DNA from: Paenirhizobium cremeum
GTDB taxonomy: Bacteria; Pseudomonadota; Alphaproteobacteria; Rhizobiales; Rhizobiaceae
DNA length: 64,000 bases
NCBI RefSeq assembly: GCF_022884085.1
Contig: NZ_JAGGCS010000002.1
Location: forward strand, 1 to 64,000
Reading direction: 5' to 3'
This document shows positions 44,094-52,994 of this stretch, in pieces. The stretch's first letter is position 1. Each line of letters starts with the position of its first letter. The position numbers were made by a program, and so were the translations under genes. The notes beneath the pieces are model-generated. The model did not search any database and was not told where the DNA came from. It saw only the letters and a program-made list of their open reading frames with translations.

Positions 44094-45031
44094 TTCTGGT
44101 TACCGGCGGGAGCGGTTTCGTCGGCCGGGCGCTGACACGGGAGTTTGCCCGTCGCGGTCTCCCTTTCGGGACGGCCGGTCGCAGGGCGGGTTCATGCGAT
44201 TTCGTCGTGGGTGACATTGACGGCGCCACCGACTGGGCCGGGGCGCTTGCCGGCATCGATCAGGTCGTCCATCTCGCCGCGCGTGTTCATGTCATGCATG
44301 ACAATACGAGCGACCCGCTTGCGGCTTTCCGAACCAGCAACAGGGACGGCACGCTCAATCTTGCGCGACAGGCCGCGGCTTTCGGCGTGAAGCGTTTCGT
44401 GTTCGTCAGCACGCTGAAGGTCAATGGCGAGGAAACCGCGCCGGGGCGCGCGTTTCGCGCCGACGATACGCCGCATCCACTCGATCCCTACGGCATTTCC
44501 AAGCGTGAGGCCGAGGAGGGATTGTTCGACATTGCGGCAAGGACCGGCATGGAGGTGGTGTGTATCCGACCGCCGCTCGTTTATGGCCCCGGCGTGAAGG
44601 CCAATTTCGCCGCACTTCACAAGCTGGCGTCGAGCGGTTTTCCGCTCCCCTTCCTGGCGATCCGCAACAGGCGGTCGATGGTCTATGTCGGAAATCTCGT
44701 CGATTTCATCCTGCGCTGCCTGGAGCATCCGGCGGCGGCGAACCGCGTTTTCCTCGTCAGCGACGGCGATGACGTTTCCCTGCCGGTGTTGATCTCACGG
44801 ATCAGGGCGTCGCTCGGCAGGCCCGCGCGCCTTTTTCCGGTGCCGCCGTTCATGTTCACGCTTGCCGCGCGATTGCTCGGAAAGCAGGCTGTCGCGCAAC
44901 GACTTCTCGGTTCGCTCGAGGCCGACATAACCGACAGCCGCGCCGCACTGGAATGGGCGCCGCCCTTCACCATGGAAGACGGCCTGAAGGCGATGGCGGC
45001 GGAACAGCCATTGACGAGCGGACAAAAATAA
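44090..45031 (+). CDS. NAD-dependent epimerase/dehydratase (nucleotide-sugar, SDR family)
   Basis: A 313-residue extended SDR. Cofactor motif VTGGSGFVG at residues 4-12, FVFVSTLKVNGEE with the active-site Ser/Thr, and YGISKREAEEG with Tyr-x3-Lys. The text RPPLVYGPGVKANFAALHKLASSGFPLPFLAIRNRRSMVYVGNLVDFI is typical of the 4-epimerase/4-ketoreductase set paired with WbpM-like dehydratases, so it likely reduces or epimerises the keto sugar made by the upstream enzyme. The start overlaps that gene's stop. An additional substrate-specific name is not justified. Confidence 0.87.
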   Translation: MILVTGGSGFVGRALTREFARRGLPFGTAGRRAGSCDFVVGDIDGATDWAGALAGIDQVVHLAARVHVMHDNTSDPLAAFRTSNRDGTLNLARQAAAFGVKRFVFVSTLKVNGEETAPGRAFRADDTPHPLDPYGISKREAEEGLFDIAARTGMEVVCIRPPLVYGPGVKANFAALHKLASSGFPLPFLAIRNRRSMVYVGNLVDFILRCLEHPAAANRVFLVSDGDDVSLPVLISRIRASLGRPARLFPVPPFMFTLAARLLGKQAVAQRLLGSLEADITDSRAALEWAPPFTMEDGLKAMAAEQPLTSGQK

Positions 45032-45061
45032 AGCCGGACAGCCATTCCTGGCTCCCCGGCT
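45032..45061. terminator. Stem-loop between convergent genes
   Basis: AGCCGG-AC-AGCCA-TTCC-TGGCT-CC-CCGGCT begins at the base after the epimerase stop codon: two perfect stems separated by a two-base internal loop. It may end transcription of the plus-strand polysaccharide operon, though no T-run follows. Confidence 0.5.
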
Positions 45062-45105
45062 CAGCGGATGGTGGAAGCGTATCGCTTCCCTTCAGAACCC
45101 AAACC

Positions 45106-45294
45106 TCAGTCCAGGCGAACCTTGCTGAAATCCTCGGGCTTGATGCCGAGTGCACGCAGGTCGTGGCGGTTGGGGCTGCGGTGAGCTTCGACAGCGGCGG
45201 CGGCTGCACTTGCTGCGCCGAACACTGCAATCGCGCGACCAAGGAAACCCATGCGGATAGCGCCGTTAAGGACAGACATCTTCTTTGCCTTCAT
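45106..45294 (-). CDS. Small DUF1127-like protein
   Basis: A 62-residue protein. A hydrophobic Ala-rich segment (MGFLGRAIAVFGAASAAAAAV) is followed by HRSPNRHDLRALGIKPEDFSKVRLD, very like the C-terminal motif of small DUF1127-type proteins abundant in rhizobia, some of which act in phosphate, RNA or stress responses. The normal DUF1127 length is about 45-75 residues, so it appears whole. A second ATG at codon 6 (45279) may be the real start. Convergent with the polysaccharide epimerase gene; function here unknown. Confidence 0.6.
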   Translation of the reverse strand: MKAKKMSVLNGAIRMGFLGRAIAVFGAASAAAAAVEAHRSPNRHDLRALGIKPEDFSKVRLD

Positions 45295-45375
45295 CTTCGT
45301 TTGTTTACGGGATGAAGATGGGCTTTGTTAGCGTATTCTACAATGGCGATTCAGACACTGCTGCTATGCAATAAA

Positions 45376-45406
45376 GAAGGGCCGGCTCCCGTGGAACCGG
45401 CCCTTC
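45376..45406 (-). terminator. Intrinsic terminator of the tct operon
   Basis: Perfect 10-bp stem GAAGGGCCGG/CCGGCCCTTC with an 11-base loop, 24 bases past the tctA stop. On the minus strand it is followed by TTTATTG, a short T-rich tail. Confidence 0.8.
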
Positions 45407-45430
45407 CTGATCCTGGTCAAATACAGGCGC

Positions 45431-46948
45431 TCAGTCTTCGCTTGCGGCCAGATGCGAAAGCATTTCGCCCTTGCCTCGTGCCCGCAGAATGAGTGGCAGG
45501 ATGAGGGCAATGGCGGCGATGGCCAGCAGTACGGCTGCGATCGGCGAGGTGACGAGGACGGTCACGTCGCCCTGGCTGATCGCCAGTGCGCGGCGAAGCT
45601 GTTGCTCGGCCAGCGGGCCGAGGATCAAGCCGACGACCACGGGGGCGATCGGGTAGCCGAAGACGCGCATGGCATAGCCCATCAGGCCGAAGGCGAGCAG
45701 CATGCCGAGTTCAAACACCGAGGGGTTGGCGCCGATGGTGCCGAGCGTCGCAAACAGCAGGATGCCGGCATAGAGCCAGGGCTTGGGGATCGTCAGCAGG
45801 CGGACCCAGAGCCCGATCAGCGGCAGGTTGAGCACCAGCAGCATCAGGTTGGCGATCAGCAGGCTGGCGATGAGGCCCCAGACGAGTTGCGGATTGGTCG
45901 CAAACAGCAGCGGGCCGGGCTGCAGTCCATACTGCTGGAAACCGGCGAGCATGATGGCGGCGGTCGCCGTCGTCGGCAGGCCGAGCGTGAGCAACGGCAC
46001 GAGCGTTCCGGCGGCCGAGGCGTTGTTGGCCGCTTCCGGACCGGCGACGCCTTCGATGGCGCCGTTGCCGAATTCTTCCGGATGTTTGGTCAGCCGCTTT
46101 TCCGTCGCGTAGGAGAGGAAGGTGCCGATCTCTGCACCGCCGGCCGGCATGGCGCCGATGGGGAAGCCGATCAACGTGCCGCGCAGCCAGGGCTTCCAGG
46201 AGCGCGCCCAGTCGGCCGCGGTCATCCAGATCGATCCCTTGACGGCTTCGACCTTGTCGGGGCCGCGATCGCCCTGTGCCGCGAGGAAGAGGCTTTCGCC
46301 GACTGCGAACATGGCGACGGCAAGCGTCGTCACCTCGATCCCGTCGAGCAGGTCCGGCACGCCGAAGCTCATACGGGTCTGGCCGGTCAACTGGTCGATG
46401 CCGATGGTTGCGAGCGTCAGTCCGATGAAGAGCGAAGTGAGGCCGCGCAGGGTGGAATCGCCGAAGGCGGACGATACCGTTACGAAAGCCAGCACCATCA
46501 GGGCGAAATATTCGCGCGGGCCGAAGACCAGGGCGAGCTTGACGATGTAGGGCGCGACGAGCGCGAGCGCGACAGTGGCGATCAGGCCGGCGACGAAGGA
46601 GCCTATGGCGGCGGTCGCAAGGGCAGGGCCGCCGCGGCCGGCGCGCGCCATCTTGTTGCCTTCGAGCGCCGTGACGATCGAGGAGCTCTCGCCCGGCGTG
46701 TTGAGCAGGATCGAGGTGGTCGAGCCGCCATACATGCCGCCGTAATAGATGCCGGCGAACATGATGAGCGAACCCGCCGGATCGAGCTTGAAGGTGACGG
46801 GCAGAAGCAGGGCGACGGTCAGGGCCGGTCCGATGCCTGGCAGCACGCCGACGGCGGTGCCGAGTGTCACGCCGATCAGGGCGTAGAGGAGATTCGCCGG
46901 CTGGGCGGCAATCGTGAGTCCCTGCAGGAGGAATTCAAAGGTATTCAT
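45431..46948 (-). CDS. tctA: Tripartite tricarboxylate transporter, large permease TctA
   Basis: A 505-residue membrane protein with about twelve spans. Family text is complete: [93 protein letters not shown] and [59 protein letters not shown]. It forms the ion-coupled channel of a TTT system, taking up citrate-like or other carboxylates delivered by TctC. Last gene of tctCBA. Confidence 0.95.
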   Translation of the reverse strand: MNTFEFLLQGLTIAAQPANLLYALIGVTLGTAVGVLPGIGPALTVALLLPVTFKLDPAGSLIMFAGIYYGGMYGGSTTSILLNTPGESSSIVTALEGNKMARAGRGGPALATAAIGSFVAGLIATVALALVAPYIVKLALVFGPREYFALMVLAFVTVSSAFGDSTLRGLTSLFIGLTLATIGIDQLTGQTRMSFGVPDLLDGIEVTTLAVAMFAVGESLFLAAQGDRGPDKVEAVKGSIWMTAADWARSWKPWLRGTLIGFPIGAMPAGGAEIGTFLSYATEKRLTKHPEEFGNGAIEGVAGPEAANNASAAGTLVPLLTLGLPTTATAAIMLAGFQQYGLQPGPLLFATNPQLVWGLIASLLIANLMLLVLNLPLIGLWVRLLTIPKPWLYAGILLFATLGTIGANPSVFELGMLLAFGLMGYAMRVFGYPIAPVVVGLILGPLAEQQLRRALAISQGDVTVLVTSPIAAVLLAIAAIALILPLILRARGKGEMLSHLAASED

Positions 46949-46961
46949 GCGGGGCTACTCC

Positions 46962-47453
46962 TCAGAGGAAAAGATGCTCGAGCGGCCCTGCCGGCAGGGA
47001 AAGCTGCAGCAGTCCGGCAAAAACCAGCCAGATCGCAAGACAGATGGCGATGCCAAGGGGCAGCGAGATCCAGAGCTTTCTCTTGCCGAAGGCGAAGGCC
47101 GTGGCGGCGAAGAGGACGCCGGTGGCGATCGAAAAGCCCGCGGTTTTCAGAAGCAGCATCTGTCCAGCCAGTCCGCCGACGATCCAGAGGACGGGAGAGA
47201 CTTCCTGATGCTCGCGTTCGGGGAAATCGCGGCGGATGGCGGCAACTGCCGTCCACACCGCAAGTCCGAGCAGTCCGAAGGCGATCCATCTCGGCACGGT
47301 CGCGGGGCCGACGGGCGAATAGCCTGTAACCTCGCCAAGGCGCGCGACGTCCCAGAAGATCAGGCCGGCGAGAGCGGCAAGGAAGACGGCGATGAAAAGC
47401 GCCGCCCCGTCGGGGCGGCGTGTCTCATGCTTGGAGTTCGATCCGGTGCTCAT
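46962..47453 (-). CDS. tctB: Tripartite tricarboxylate transporter, small membrane subunit TctB
   Basis: A 163-residue membrane protein with four hydrophobic segments: ALFIAVFLAALAGLIFWDVARLG, TVPRWIAFGLLGLAVWTAVAAI, VLWIVGGLAGQMLLLKTAGFSIATGVLFAATAFAFG and LGIAICLAIWLVFAGLLQLSLPAG. Layout and position between tctC (4-base overlap) and tctA (13-base gap) identify it; the family is poorly conserved in sequence. It is required with TctA for carboxylate uptake. Confidence 0.9.
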   Translation of the reverse strand: MSTGSNSKHETRRPDGAALFIAVFLAALAGLIFWDVARLGEVTGYSPVGPATVPRWIAFGLLGLAVWTAVAAIRRDFPEREHQEVSPVLWIVGGLAGQMLLLKTAGFSIATGVLFAATAFAFGKRKLWISLPLGIAICLAIWLVFAGLLQLSLPAGPLEHLFL

Positions 47454-48394
47454 TTCACCAGTCCGATGTCCTTGAGGACGCCTTCGGTCGCGGCGACATC
47501 CTTGTCGAGCTGGGCCTTGAAGGCGTCGCCGGACAGGTAGGAGTCCTGCCAGCCCTTGGTCTTCAGGATTTCCTGCCAGCTTGCGGACTTCACCAGCTTC
47601 TCGATGTCGGCGGAAACCGCGGCTTCCTGCTCGGCTGTGAGGCCGGGAGCGGCGGCAACCATGCGCCAGTTCTCGACGACCACGTCGAGGCCGCTTTCCT
47701 TGAGCGTCGGAGCGTCCACGCCGGGAAGACGTTCGGCGCTGGTGACGGCGAGCAGACGAAGCGTGCCGGACTTGACCTGCGATTCGAACTCACCATAGCC
47801 GGAAATGCCGGCCGTGACCTGACTACCGAGGATTGCGGCAAGCGCTTCACCGCCGCCGGAGAAGGCGATGTAGTTGATCTTGGTCGGATCGACGCCGGCT
47901 GCCTTGGCGATCAGGCCGACGGCGATGTGGTCGGTGCCGCCGGCCGAGCCGCCGCCCCAGGATACGGAGCCGGGGTCCTTCTTCAGGGCTTCGACCAGGT
48001 CCGCCATGGTCTGGATCGGGGAAGAGGCCGGAACGACGATCGCCTCGTACTCGCCGGTAAGGCGAGCGATCGGGGTGACGTCCTTCAAGGTAACCGGCGC
48101 CTTGTTGGTCAGGATCGCGCCGACCATCACATAGCCGCCGACGATCAGCGAACCGGGGTTGCCCTTGCTCTGGTTGGCGAACTGGGCAAGGCCGATGGTG
48201 CCGCCGGCGCCGGGAACGTTCTGCACCTGCACGTTGGAGGAGATGCCCTCCTGCTGCATGGCCGTCTGCATCGAACGGGCCGTCTGGTCCCAGCCGCCAC
48301 CGGGATTGGCGGGCGCGATGATGGTGTAGTCGGCGGCGAAAGCCGGAAGCGCCATGGCGCCGGCGAGAATGGATGCGAGGAAGAAGTGTTTCAT
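47450..48394 (-). CDS. tctC: Tripartite tricarboxylate transporter substrate-binding protein TctC (Bug family)
   Basis: A 314-residue periplasmic protein with a signal peptide (ending AFA at about residue 20). The mature part starts [26 protein letters not shown], the hallmark Bug-family beginning that binds a carboxylate, and continues with [40 protein letters not shown] and [34 protein letters not shown] precedes the ATG. It is the first gene of tctCBA; the 237 bases upstream (48395-48631) contain no gene and should hold the promoter addressed by TctD. Confidence 0.94.
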   Translation of the reverse strand: MKHFFLASILAGAMALPAFAADYTIIAPANPGGGWDQTARSMQTAMQQEGISSNVQVQNVPGAGGTIGLAQFANQSKGNPGSLIVGGYVMVGAILTNKAPVTLKDVTPIARLTGEYEAIVVPASSPIQTMADLVEALKKDPGSVSWGGGSAGGTDHIAVGLIAKAAGVDPTKINYIAFSGGGEALAAILGSQVTAGISGYGEFESQVKSGTLRLLAVTSAERLPGVDAPTLKESGLDVVVENWRMVAAAPGLTAEQEAAVSADIEKLVKSASWQEILKTKGWQDSYLSGDAFKAQLDKDVAATEGVLKDIGLVK

Positions 48395-48631
48395 GATGTT
48401 GTCCTCCGTCAGGTGCTGCTTTTGCAGCTCGTTTCTTTTGCCGTGCAGAGGGGGAGAACGGTTGCCACTGCCTTATGCCATGGCTGCGAATGCAATTTGC
48501 GCCGAAGCTCCTCCCGAGCCTTGGATCCGCCTCCACGGATGCCAATGACACCAACGCACCACACAAAGCTGACATCTAGCTGACGCCGGTCAAAATTCGT
48601 GTGGGTTGGCGTTTGCCGCAGCCTAGCGCAT

Positions 48632-49699
48632 TTACTGTAGCCGTAAAACCTCGTTCCACCGATCGATCAGCCGGGCACGCTTCACCTGATCGAGGTAGAC
48701 CATGAGGCCGGGGCTGACGGGCACCGGCCGAAGCTGGGCGCCGAGCAGGTCGCGCATGGTGTTTGCGGTATTTTCGCCGTTGACCTCGGGGCTGACGGCG
48801 GCGATCTGCAACTCCCGAGCCATGAGGGTCTGGCCCTCTTTCGACATGAAGAATTCGAGGTAGGCGCGGCCGAGATCGGGCGATGCGGCCGCTTGCGGCA
48901 CAAGGCCGATCCGCGACATGACGACGGTGTAATCCTTCGGCAATACGATCCCGACGTCCGGATGGCGCGAGGCCCAATCCGCGGCATAGGAACCGATGAT
49001 GTTGTAGCCGAGCACGAACCGCCCGTCGGCTATGCGTTCGAGGATGGCGGAACTGGTGGAATAGAGCTTCACGCCGGCCGCTCCCATGGTCCGGATGACC
49101 GACCAGATGTCGCCGAACTGTTCCTGGTCGCGGGCCATGAAGAGGAAGCCCACGCTCGAACGCTCGATGTCATAGGTGCCGATCCGGCCGTGGACTTCGT
49201 TGCCCTTGCGTTTCAGGTATTCCACGAACTCCGCGCGGGTCGCCGGCGGTTTCTCGTGGATGAAGCTCGGCTTGTGATAGACGAAGACGGCGGGTTCGAA
49301 GGTGAGCGCATAGGCGGTGTTGCGCCAGTTCGCCCAGCCCGGCCAGAGGTCGCTCATCGGCAGGTCGCTGCGCTGGGCGTAGCCGTCGTTGCTGAGTTTC
49401 ACCTGCAGGTCCATGGCGGAGGAAAAGGCGAAGTCGGCGGTCTTCCCCCCGGAATCGGTTTCCTTGACGATGCGGTCGTAGATTTCGCCGGTCAGCATGT
49501 CCTCGTAGCGCACGGCAATGTCGGGATGCGCCTTCTGGAAGGCGGCGATCATCGGTTGGGCAACGGGTTCGTCGAGCGAGGAATAGACGACGAGCTGCCG
49601 CGCCGCCGGGTTTCCCGACAAGGCCGGAAAGACAACCGGCTCCGCCCAGGCCATGGTGGCGGTGGTCACGGTCAGCAGCAGGGCAATGAAACTCCTCAT
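48632..49699 (-). CDS. Extracellular solute-binding protein (iron/phosphonate-type), sensory partner of TctDE
   Basis: A 355-residue exported protein: signal peptide (ending AWA at about residue 19), then QLVVYSSLDEPVAQPMIAAFQKAHPDIAVRYEDMLTGEIYDRIV, the start of the AfuA/FbpA/PhnS binding-protein family, with YNIIGSYAADWA and LEFFMSKEGQTLMA later. No permease or ATPase gene is next to it; instead it is divergent from a TctD/TctE two-component pair, 88 bases away. A signal-input role for the sensor kinase, rather than transport, is therefore likely. The ATG at 49699 gives the signal peptide; a GTG 11 codons upstream is also in frame. Neither has a good ribosome site. Confidence 0.82.
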   Translation of the reverse strand: MRSFIALLLTVTTATMAWAEPVVFPALSGNPAARQLVVYSSLDEPVAQPMIAAFQKAHPDIAVRYEDMLTGEIYDRIVKETDSGGKTADFAFSSAMDLQVKLSNDGYAQRSDLPMSDLWPGWANWRNTAYALTFEPAVFVYHKPSFIHEKPPATRAEFVEYLKRKGNEVHGRIGTYDIERSSVGFLFMARDQEQFGDIWSVIRTMGAAGVKLYSTSSAILERIADGRFVLGYNIIGSYAADWASRHPDVGIVLPKDYTVVMSRIGLVPQAAASPDLGRAYLEFFMSKEGQTLMARELQIAAVSPEVNGENTANTMRDLLGAQLRPVPVSPGLMVYLDQVKRARLIDRWNEVLRLQ

Positions 49700-49787
49700 G
49701 AATTCATATTGCAGAAGCGGAGGGGCGTTCACAAGTGCCGCCGGGCTCTGTAGTTTGAAGGTTCAACGCGCATGGAGGAGGTCTGTC

Positions 49788-50465
49788 TTGCGCATCCTGC
49801 TGGTGGAAGACAATACGGCGCTGGCCGACGGCCTGTCCGCGATCTTGCGCGGCAGCGGCTATGCCGTGGACGTCGTGCACGACGGTGCGTCCGCCGAAGC
49901 GGTGACTGCCACGGAAAGTTTTGACCTTGTCATCCTCGATCTCAACCTCCCCGACATGGGCGGGCTCGACGTGCTGAAGGGCATGCGCGCCCGCCAGAGC
50001 AAGGCGGCGGTGCTGATCCTCACCGCCCGTGGGGCGACGGAAGAGCGGGTGCGCGGGCTCGACCTCGGCGCGGACGATTATATGAGCAAGCCGTTCGATG
50101 TCAGCGAGCTTGAGGCGCGTGTCCGCGTTCTTCTCAGGCGTCAGGCCGGCCTGCGCTCGTCGGCGGTTCATTACGGCAAGGTTTCGCTCGATCTCAATTC
50201 GCGCAGCTTTTCCGCGGACGGCGCGCCGATAGACCTGCCGGCCCGCGAGCTCGGTCTGCTTGAGGTCTTGTTCCTCCGCGCCGGCAAGGTGGTCTCGAAG
50301 GAGGCGATCATGCAGTCGCTCGCGGCCTTCGACGACGATCTCAGCGCCAATGCGATCGAGCAGTATGTCAGCCGGCTGCGCCGGCGGCTCGCGCCCTACG
50401 GGCTGACGGTGAAGACGGCGCGCGGCATCGGCTATTATCTCGACCGGCCATCGGAACCGGCATGA
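49788..50465 (+). CDS. tctD: TctD-like response regulator (OmpR family)
   Basis: A 225-residue regulator. The receiver domain has the acidic pair in LVEDN, phospho-acceptor Asp51 (LVILDLNLPDMGG), and conserved LTARG and SKPFD (Lys). The C-terminal winged helix reads LDLNSRSFSADGAPIDLPARELGLLEVLFLRAGKVVSKEAIMQSL and AIEQYVSRLRRRLAPYGLTVKTARGIGYYL. The start is TTG 49788 with GGAGGAGG about 9 bases before it; upstream in-frame ATGs would lie in the divergent gene. It overlaps the kinase gene by 4 bases. The likely target is the tctCBA promoter at 48395-48631. Confidence 0.92.
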   Translation: MRILLVEDNTALADGLSAILRGSGYAVDVVHDGASAEAVTATESFDLVILDLNLPDMGGLDVLKGMRARQSKAAVLILTARGATEERVRGLDLGADDYMSKPFDVSELEARVRVLLRRQAGLRSSAVHYGKVSLDLNSRSFSADGAPIDLPARELGLLEVLFLRAGKVVSKEAIMQSLAAFDDDLSANAIEQYVSRLRRRLAPYGLTVKTARGIGYYLDRPSEPA

Positions 50466-51853
50466 CTGTCTCGGTCTATTCGCTTCGGCGACAGTTGCTC
50501 GGATGGCTGCTTCTTGCGACGCTCATCATGGGTTTCCTGGCGCTCATCGATACCTATCGCGATGCCGTGCGAACGGCGGATACCGTTTCCGACCGTGTGC
50601 TCGCGGGATCCGCCATGGCGATTGCCGAGCGGGTGATCGTGTCGGAGGACGGCCAGTTGCAGGTCGACATTCCCTATGTCGCGCTGGAAATGCTGACGTC
50701 GGCTGCGCAGGACCGGGTGTTCTATCGGGTCGACGGGCCGCCGGGGCAGTTCATCACCGGCTACCAGAACCTTCCGACCTTCGCCGATCTCGGGGGACAG
50801 GCGGCCTTCTACACGGATGCGGTGTTCCGAGGAGAGCGGATACGCATCGCCGTGCTGCAGCGTTCCGCCTCGACCGGCATCAATTCGGTGCCGTTTTCCG
50901 TGACGGTCGCCGAAACCACCATCGCCCGCCGGCAGCTTGCCCGTTCGATCCTCCTCAATTCGGCGGCGCGTCTTGCCCTGATGATCGCCGGGGCGGCGGT
51001 CATCGTCTGGATCGCCGTCACCTTTTCGCTGCGACCCCTTTATCGGCTGAGCGATGCGATATCGGAGCGTAACCCGGACGATCTCCACCCGATCGAACAA
51101 TCGGTCCCGAGCGAGGTTCAGGGGCTGGTCGACACCGTCAATTCTTTCATGACGCGGCTCGCCTCGGCTCTTGCGGCGCTGCGCAACTTCACCGGCAACG
51201 CCAGCCACCAATTGCGGACCCCGCTTGCCATCGTGCGCACCCAGCTCGAGCTTGCCCAGAGGGCGACCACGCTCGAAGAGGCCCGCGCGGCGGCAAAGGA
51301 GGGCGACAAGGCGGTGGTGCATGCCGAACGGGTGCTGGCGCAACTTCTTCTGATGGCCAAGATCGATTCCGTGGAACCGGAGGCGCGGCAGATGCCGGAG
51401 CCGATCGACCTCGTGGCGCTTGCCCAGCAGATCACTGCCGACAAGGTTCCGTCCGCCGCGAAAGCCTCCATCGATCTCGGTTTCGAGGGAGAGGGGCAGG
51501 CCTGGGTGGCGGCTGAGCCCCTCCTGATCGGAGAGCTGCTTGGAAACCTGATCGGAAATGCCATCGCCTATGCGGGGCGTGATGCGGAGGTCACCGTCCG
51601 GGTGAGCCAGTCTGGAGGAAGCGTGCGCCTGGAGGTGGAAGACAACGGCCCCGGCATTCTCGCGGCCCGCATGGAAAGCCTGAAGCAGCGCTTCGTTCGA
51701 GGCGAGCGCGGGGAAGGCCTCGGCCTCGGCCTCGCGATCGTCGAGGAAATCGCAAGGCTTTTCAGCGGCACGTTTCAGCTTTCGCCGGGCGGCGGCGGCC
51801 GCGGGTTGCTCGCCGCGGTGACGTTTCCGGCGGCCATCGGCCCGGCGCGCTGA
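50462..51853 (+). CDS. tctE: TctE-like sensor histidine kinase
   Basis: A 463-residue membrane kinase. Two spans (about residues 13-30 and 165-185) enclose a periplasmic sensor domain of the 2CSK type. The HAMP-like linker is followed by the dimerisation helix with the phospho-His in FTGNASHQLRTPLAIVRTQ (about residue 243) and the ATPase domain with N box GNLIGNAIAYA, G1 DNGPGI and G2 GEGLGLGLAIV. Family text and pairing with TctD point to control of carboxylate uptake. It is convergent with the exporter permease (22-base gap). Confidence 0.92.
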   Translation: MTVSVYSLRRQLLGWLLLATLIMGFLALIDTYRDAVRTADTVSDRVLAGSAMAIAERVIVSEDGQLQVDIPYVALEMLTSAAQDRVFYRVDGPPGQFITGYQNLPTFADLGGQAAFYTDAVFRGERIRIAVLQRSASTGINSVPFSVTVAETTIARRQLARSILLNSAARLALMIAGAAVIVWIAVTFSLRPLYRLSDAISERNPDDLHPIEQSVPSEVQGLVDTVNSFMTRLASALAALRNFTGNASHQLRTPLAIVRTQLELAQRATTLEEARAAAKEGDKAVVHAERVLAQLLLMAKIDSVEPEARQMPEPIDLVALAQQITADKVPSAAKASIDLGFEGEGQAWVAAEPLLIGELLGNLIGNAIAYAGRDAEVTVRVSQSGGSVRLEVEDNGPGILAARMESLKQRFVRGERGEGLGLGLAIVEEIARLFSGTFQLSPGGGGRGLLAAVTFPAAIGPAR

Positions 51854-51875
51854 TGCGGGCCTGCGGTGCCGGTCC

Positions 51876-52988
51876 TTAGCGGAGGAAGGCGCGGAAGCGG
51901 CCGAGCGCGAAGGTGAACAGCACCGTCCCGATGGCCGCGAGCCAGAGGAATTGCGGCCAGACCACGTCAAAGCCGGCGCCGCGGAACAGGATCGCCTGCG
52001 CCAGCGAAATAAAATGGGTGTTGGGGGCGAAGGACATGATGAACTGGATGATCTCGGGCATGCTTTCGCGCGGGGTCAGCCCGCCTGAGAGAACCTGCAG
52101 CGGCAAGAGGATCAGCATCAGCAGCAGTCCGAACTGGGGCATCGAGCCGGCGACGGTCGCAAGGAAGATGCCAAGGGAGGTCGCTGCAAAGAGCTGGAGC
52201 GCGGTGCCGGCCACGAACAGCGGCACGGAGCCCTGGAGCGGCACCTCCAGCAGATAATGTGCCACGAAGATCAGCGAGAAGGTGGAGGCGACCAGCACCA
52301 CCAGGCTCATGGCCAGCACCTTGCTCACCATGATTTCGAGTGCGGTGACGGGCATGACCAGCAGATGCTCGATCGTGCCGTGTTCGCGCTCGCGGATGAG
52401 GGCCGCACCCGTCAGGATGATGGAGAGCATCGTGACGTTCATGATGATGTTGTTGATCGCGCCGAACCAGGTGCTGTCGAGCTGCGGGTTGAAACGTGAT
52501 CTCAGCGTCAGGTTTACCGGCACCGCGGTTTCGCCGCGGTAGCGATTGACGAATTCGCTGACCTCGCTGTTGACGATCTGCTGGATATAGCCCGCACCGG
52601 TAAAGGCTTGCGTCATGCGCGTGGCGTCGATGTTGAGCTGTATGGCGGGGGCACGTCCCGCGAGCACGTCCTGCTGGAAGTTGACCGGAATATCGAGGGC
52701 GAAGGTCGCCTGTCCCGCGTCCATCCGCTTGTCCATCTCCGCCGCGGTTATGAGTTCGGGCTTCGTGAAATAGGGGGGATAGAAGGCATCGACGAGACGG
52801 GTCGACAGTTGCGAGCGGTCCTCGTCGACGATCGCAATCGCCGCCATGTTGAGGACCTGCGGCAGCGCGCGCGCCTCGGTATAGATCGACAGCGTGAAGG
52901 AATAGAGGATGAAGGCGAAGAGCATGCGGTCCTGCATGAGGCCGCGCAGTTCCTTCAGGATCAGATTGCCGACATGGCGCATGCGCAT
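51876..52988 (-). CDS. ABC-2 type permease (YhhJ-like)
   Basis: A 370-residue exporter permease: an N-terminal span (ILKELRGLMQDRMLFAFILYSFTLSIY), a large periplasmic domain (about residues 40-170) and five C-terminal spans including VTMLSIILTGAALIREREHGTIEHLLVMPVTALEIMVSKVLAMSLVVL and QFGLLLMLILLPLQVLSGGLTPRESMPEIIQFIMSFAPNTHFI. It is the last gene of an HlyD - fused ABC - permease operon like E. coli yhiI-rbbA-yhhJ. These systems are linked to drug or cationic-compound efflux, but the substrate is unknown. Confidence 0.9.
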   Translation of the reverse strand: MRMRHVGNLILKELRGLMQDRMLFAFILYSFTLSIYTEARALPQVLNMAAIAIVDEDRSQLSTRLVDAFYPPYFTKPELITAAEMDKRMDAGQATFALDIPVNFQQDVLAGRAPAIQLNIDATRMTQAFTGAGYIQQIVNSEVSEFVNRYRGETAVPVNLTLRSRFNPQLDSTWFGAINNIIMNVTMLSIILTGAALIREREHGTIEHLLVMPVTALEIMVSKVLAMSLVVLVASTFSLIFVAHYLLEVPLQGSVPLFVAGTALQLFAATSLGIFLATVAGSMPQFGLLLMLILLPLQVLSGGLTPRESMPEIIQFIMSFAPNTHFISLAQAILFRGAGFDVVWPQFLWLAAIGTVLFTFALGRFRAFLR

Positions 52989-52994
52989 GGATGA

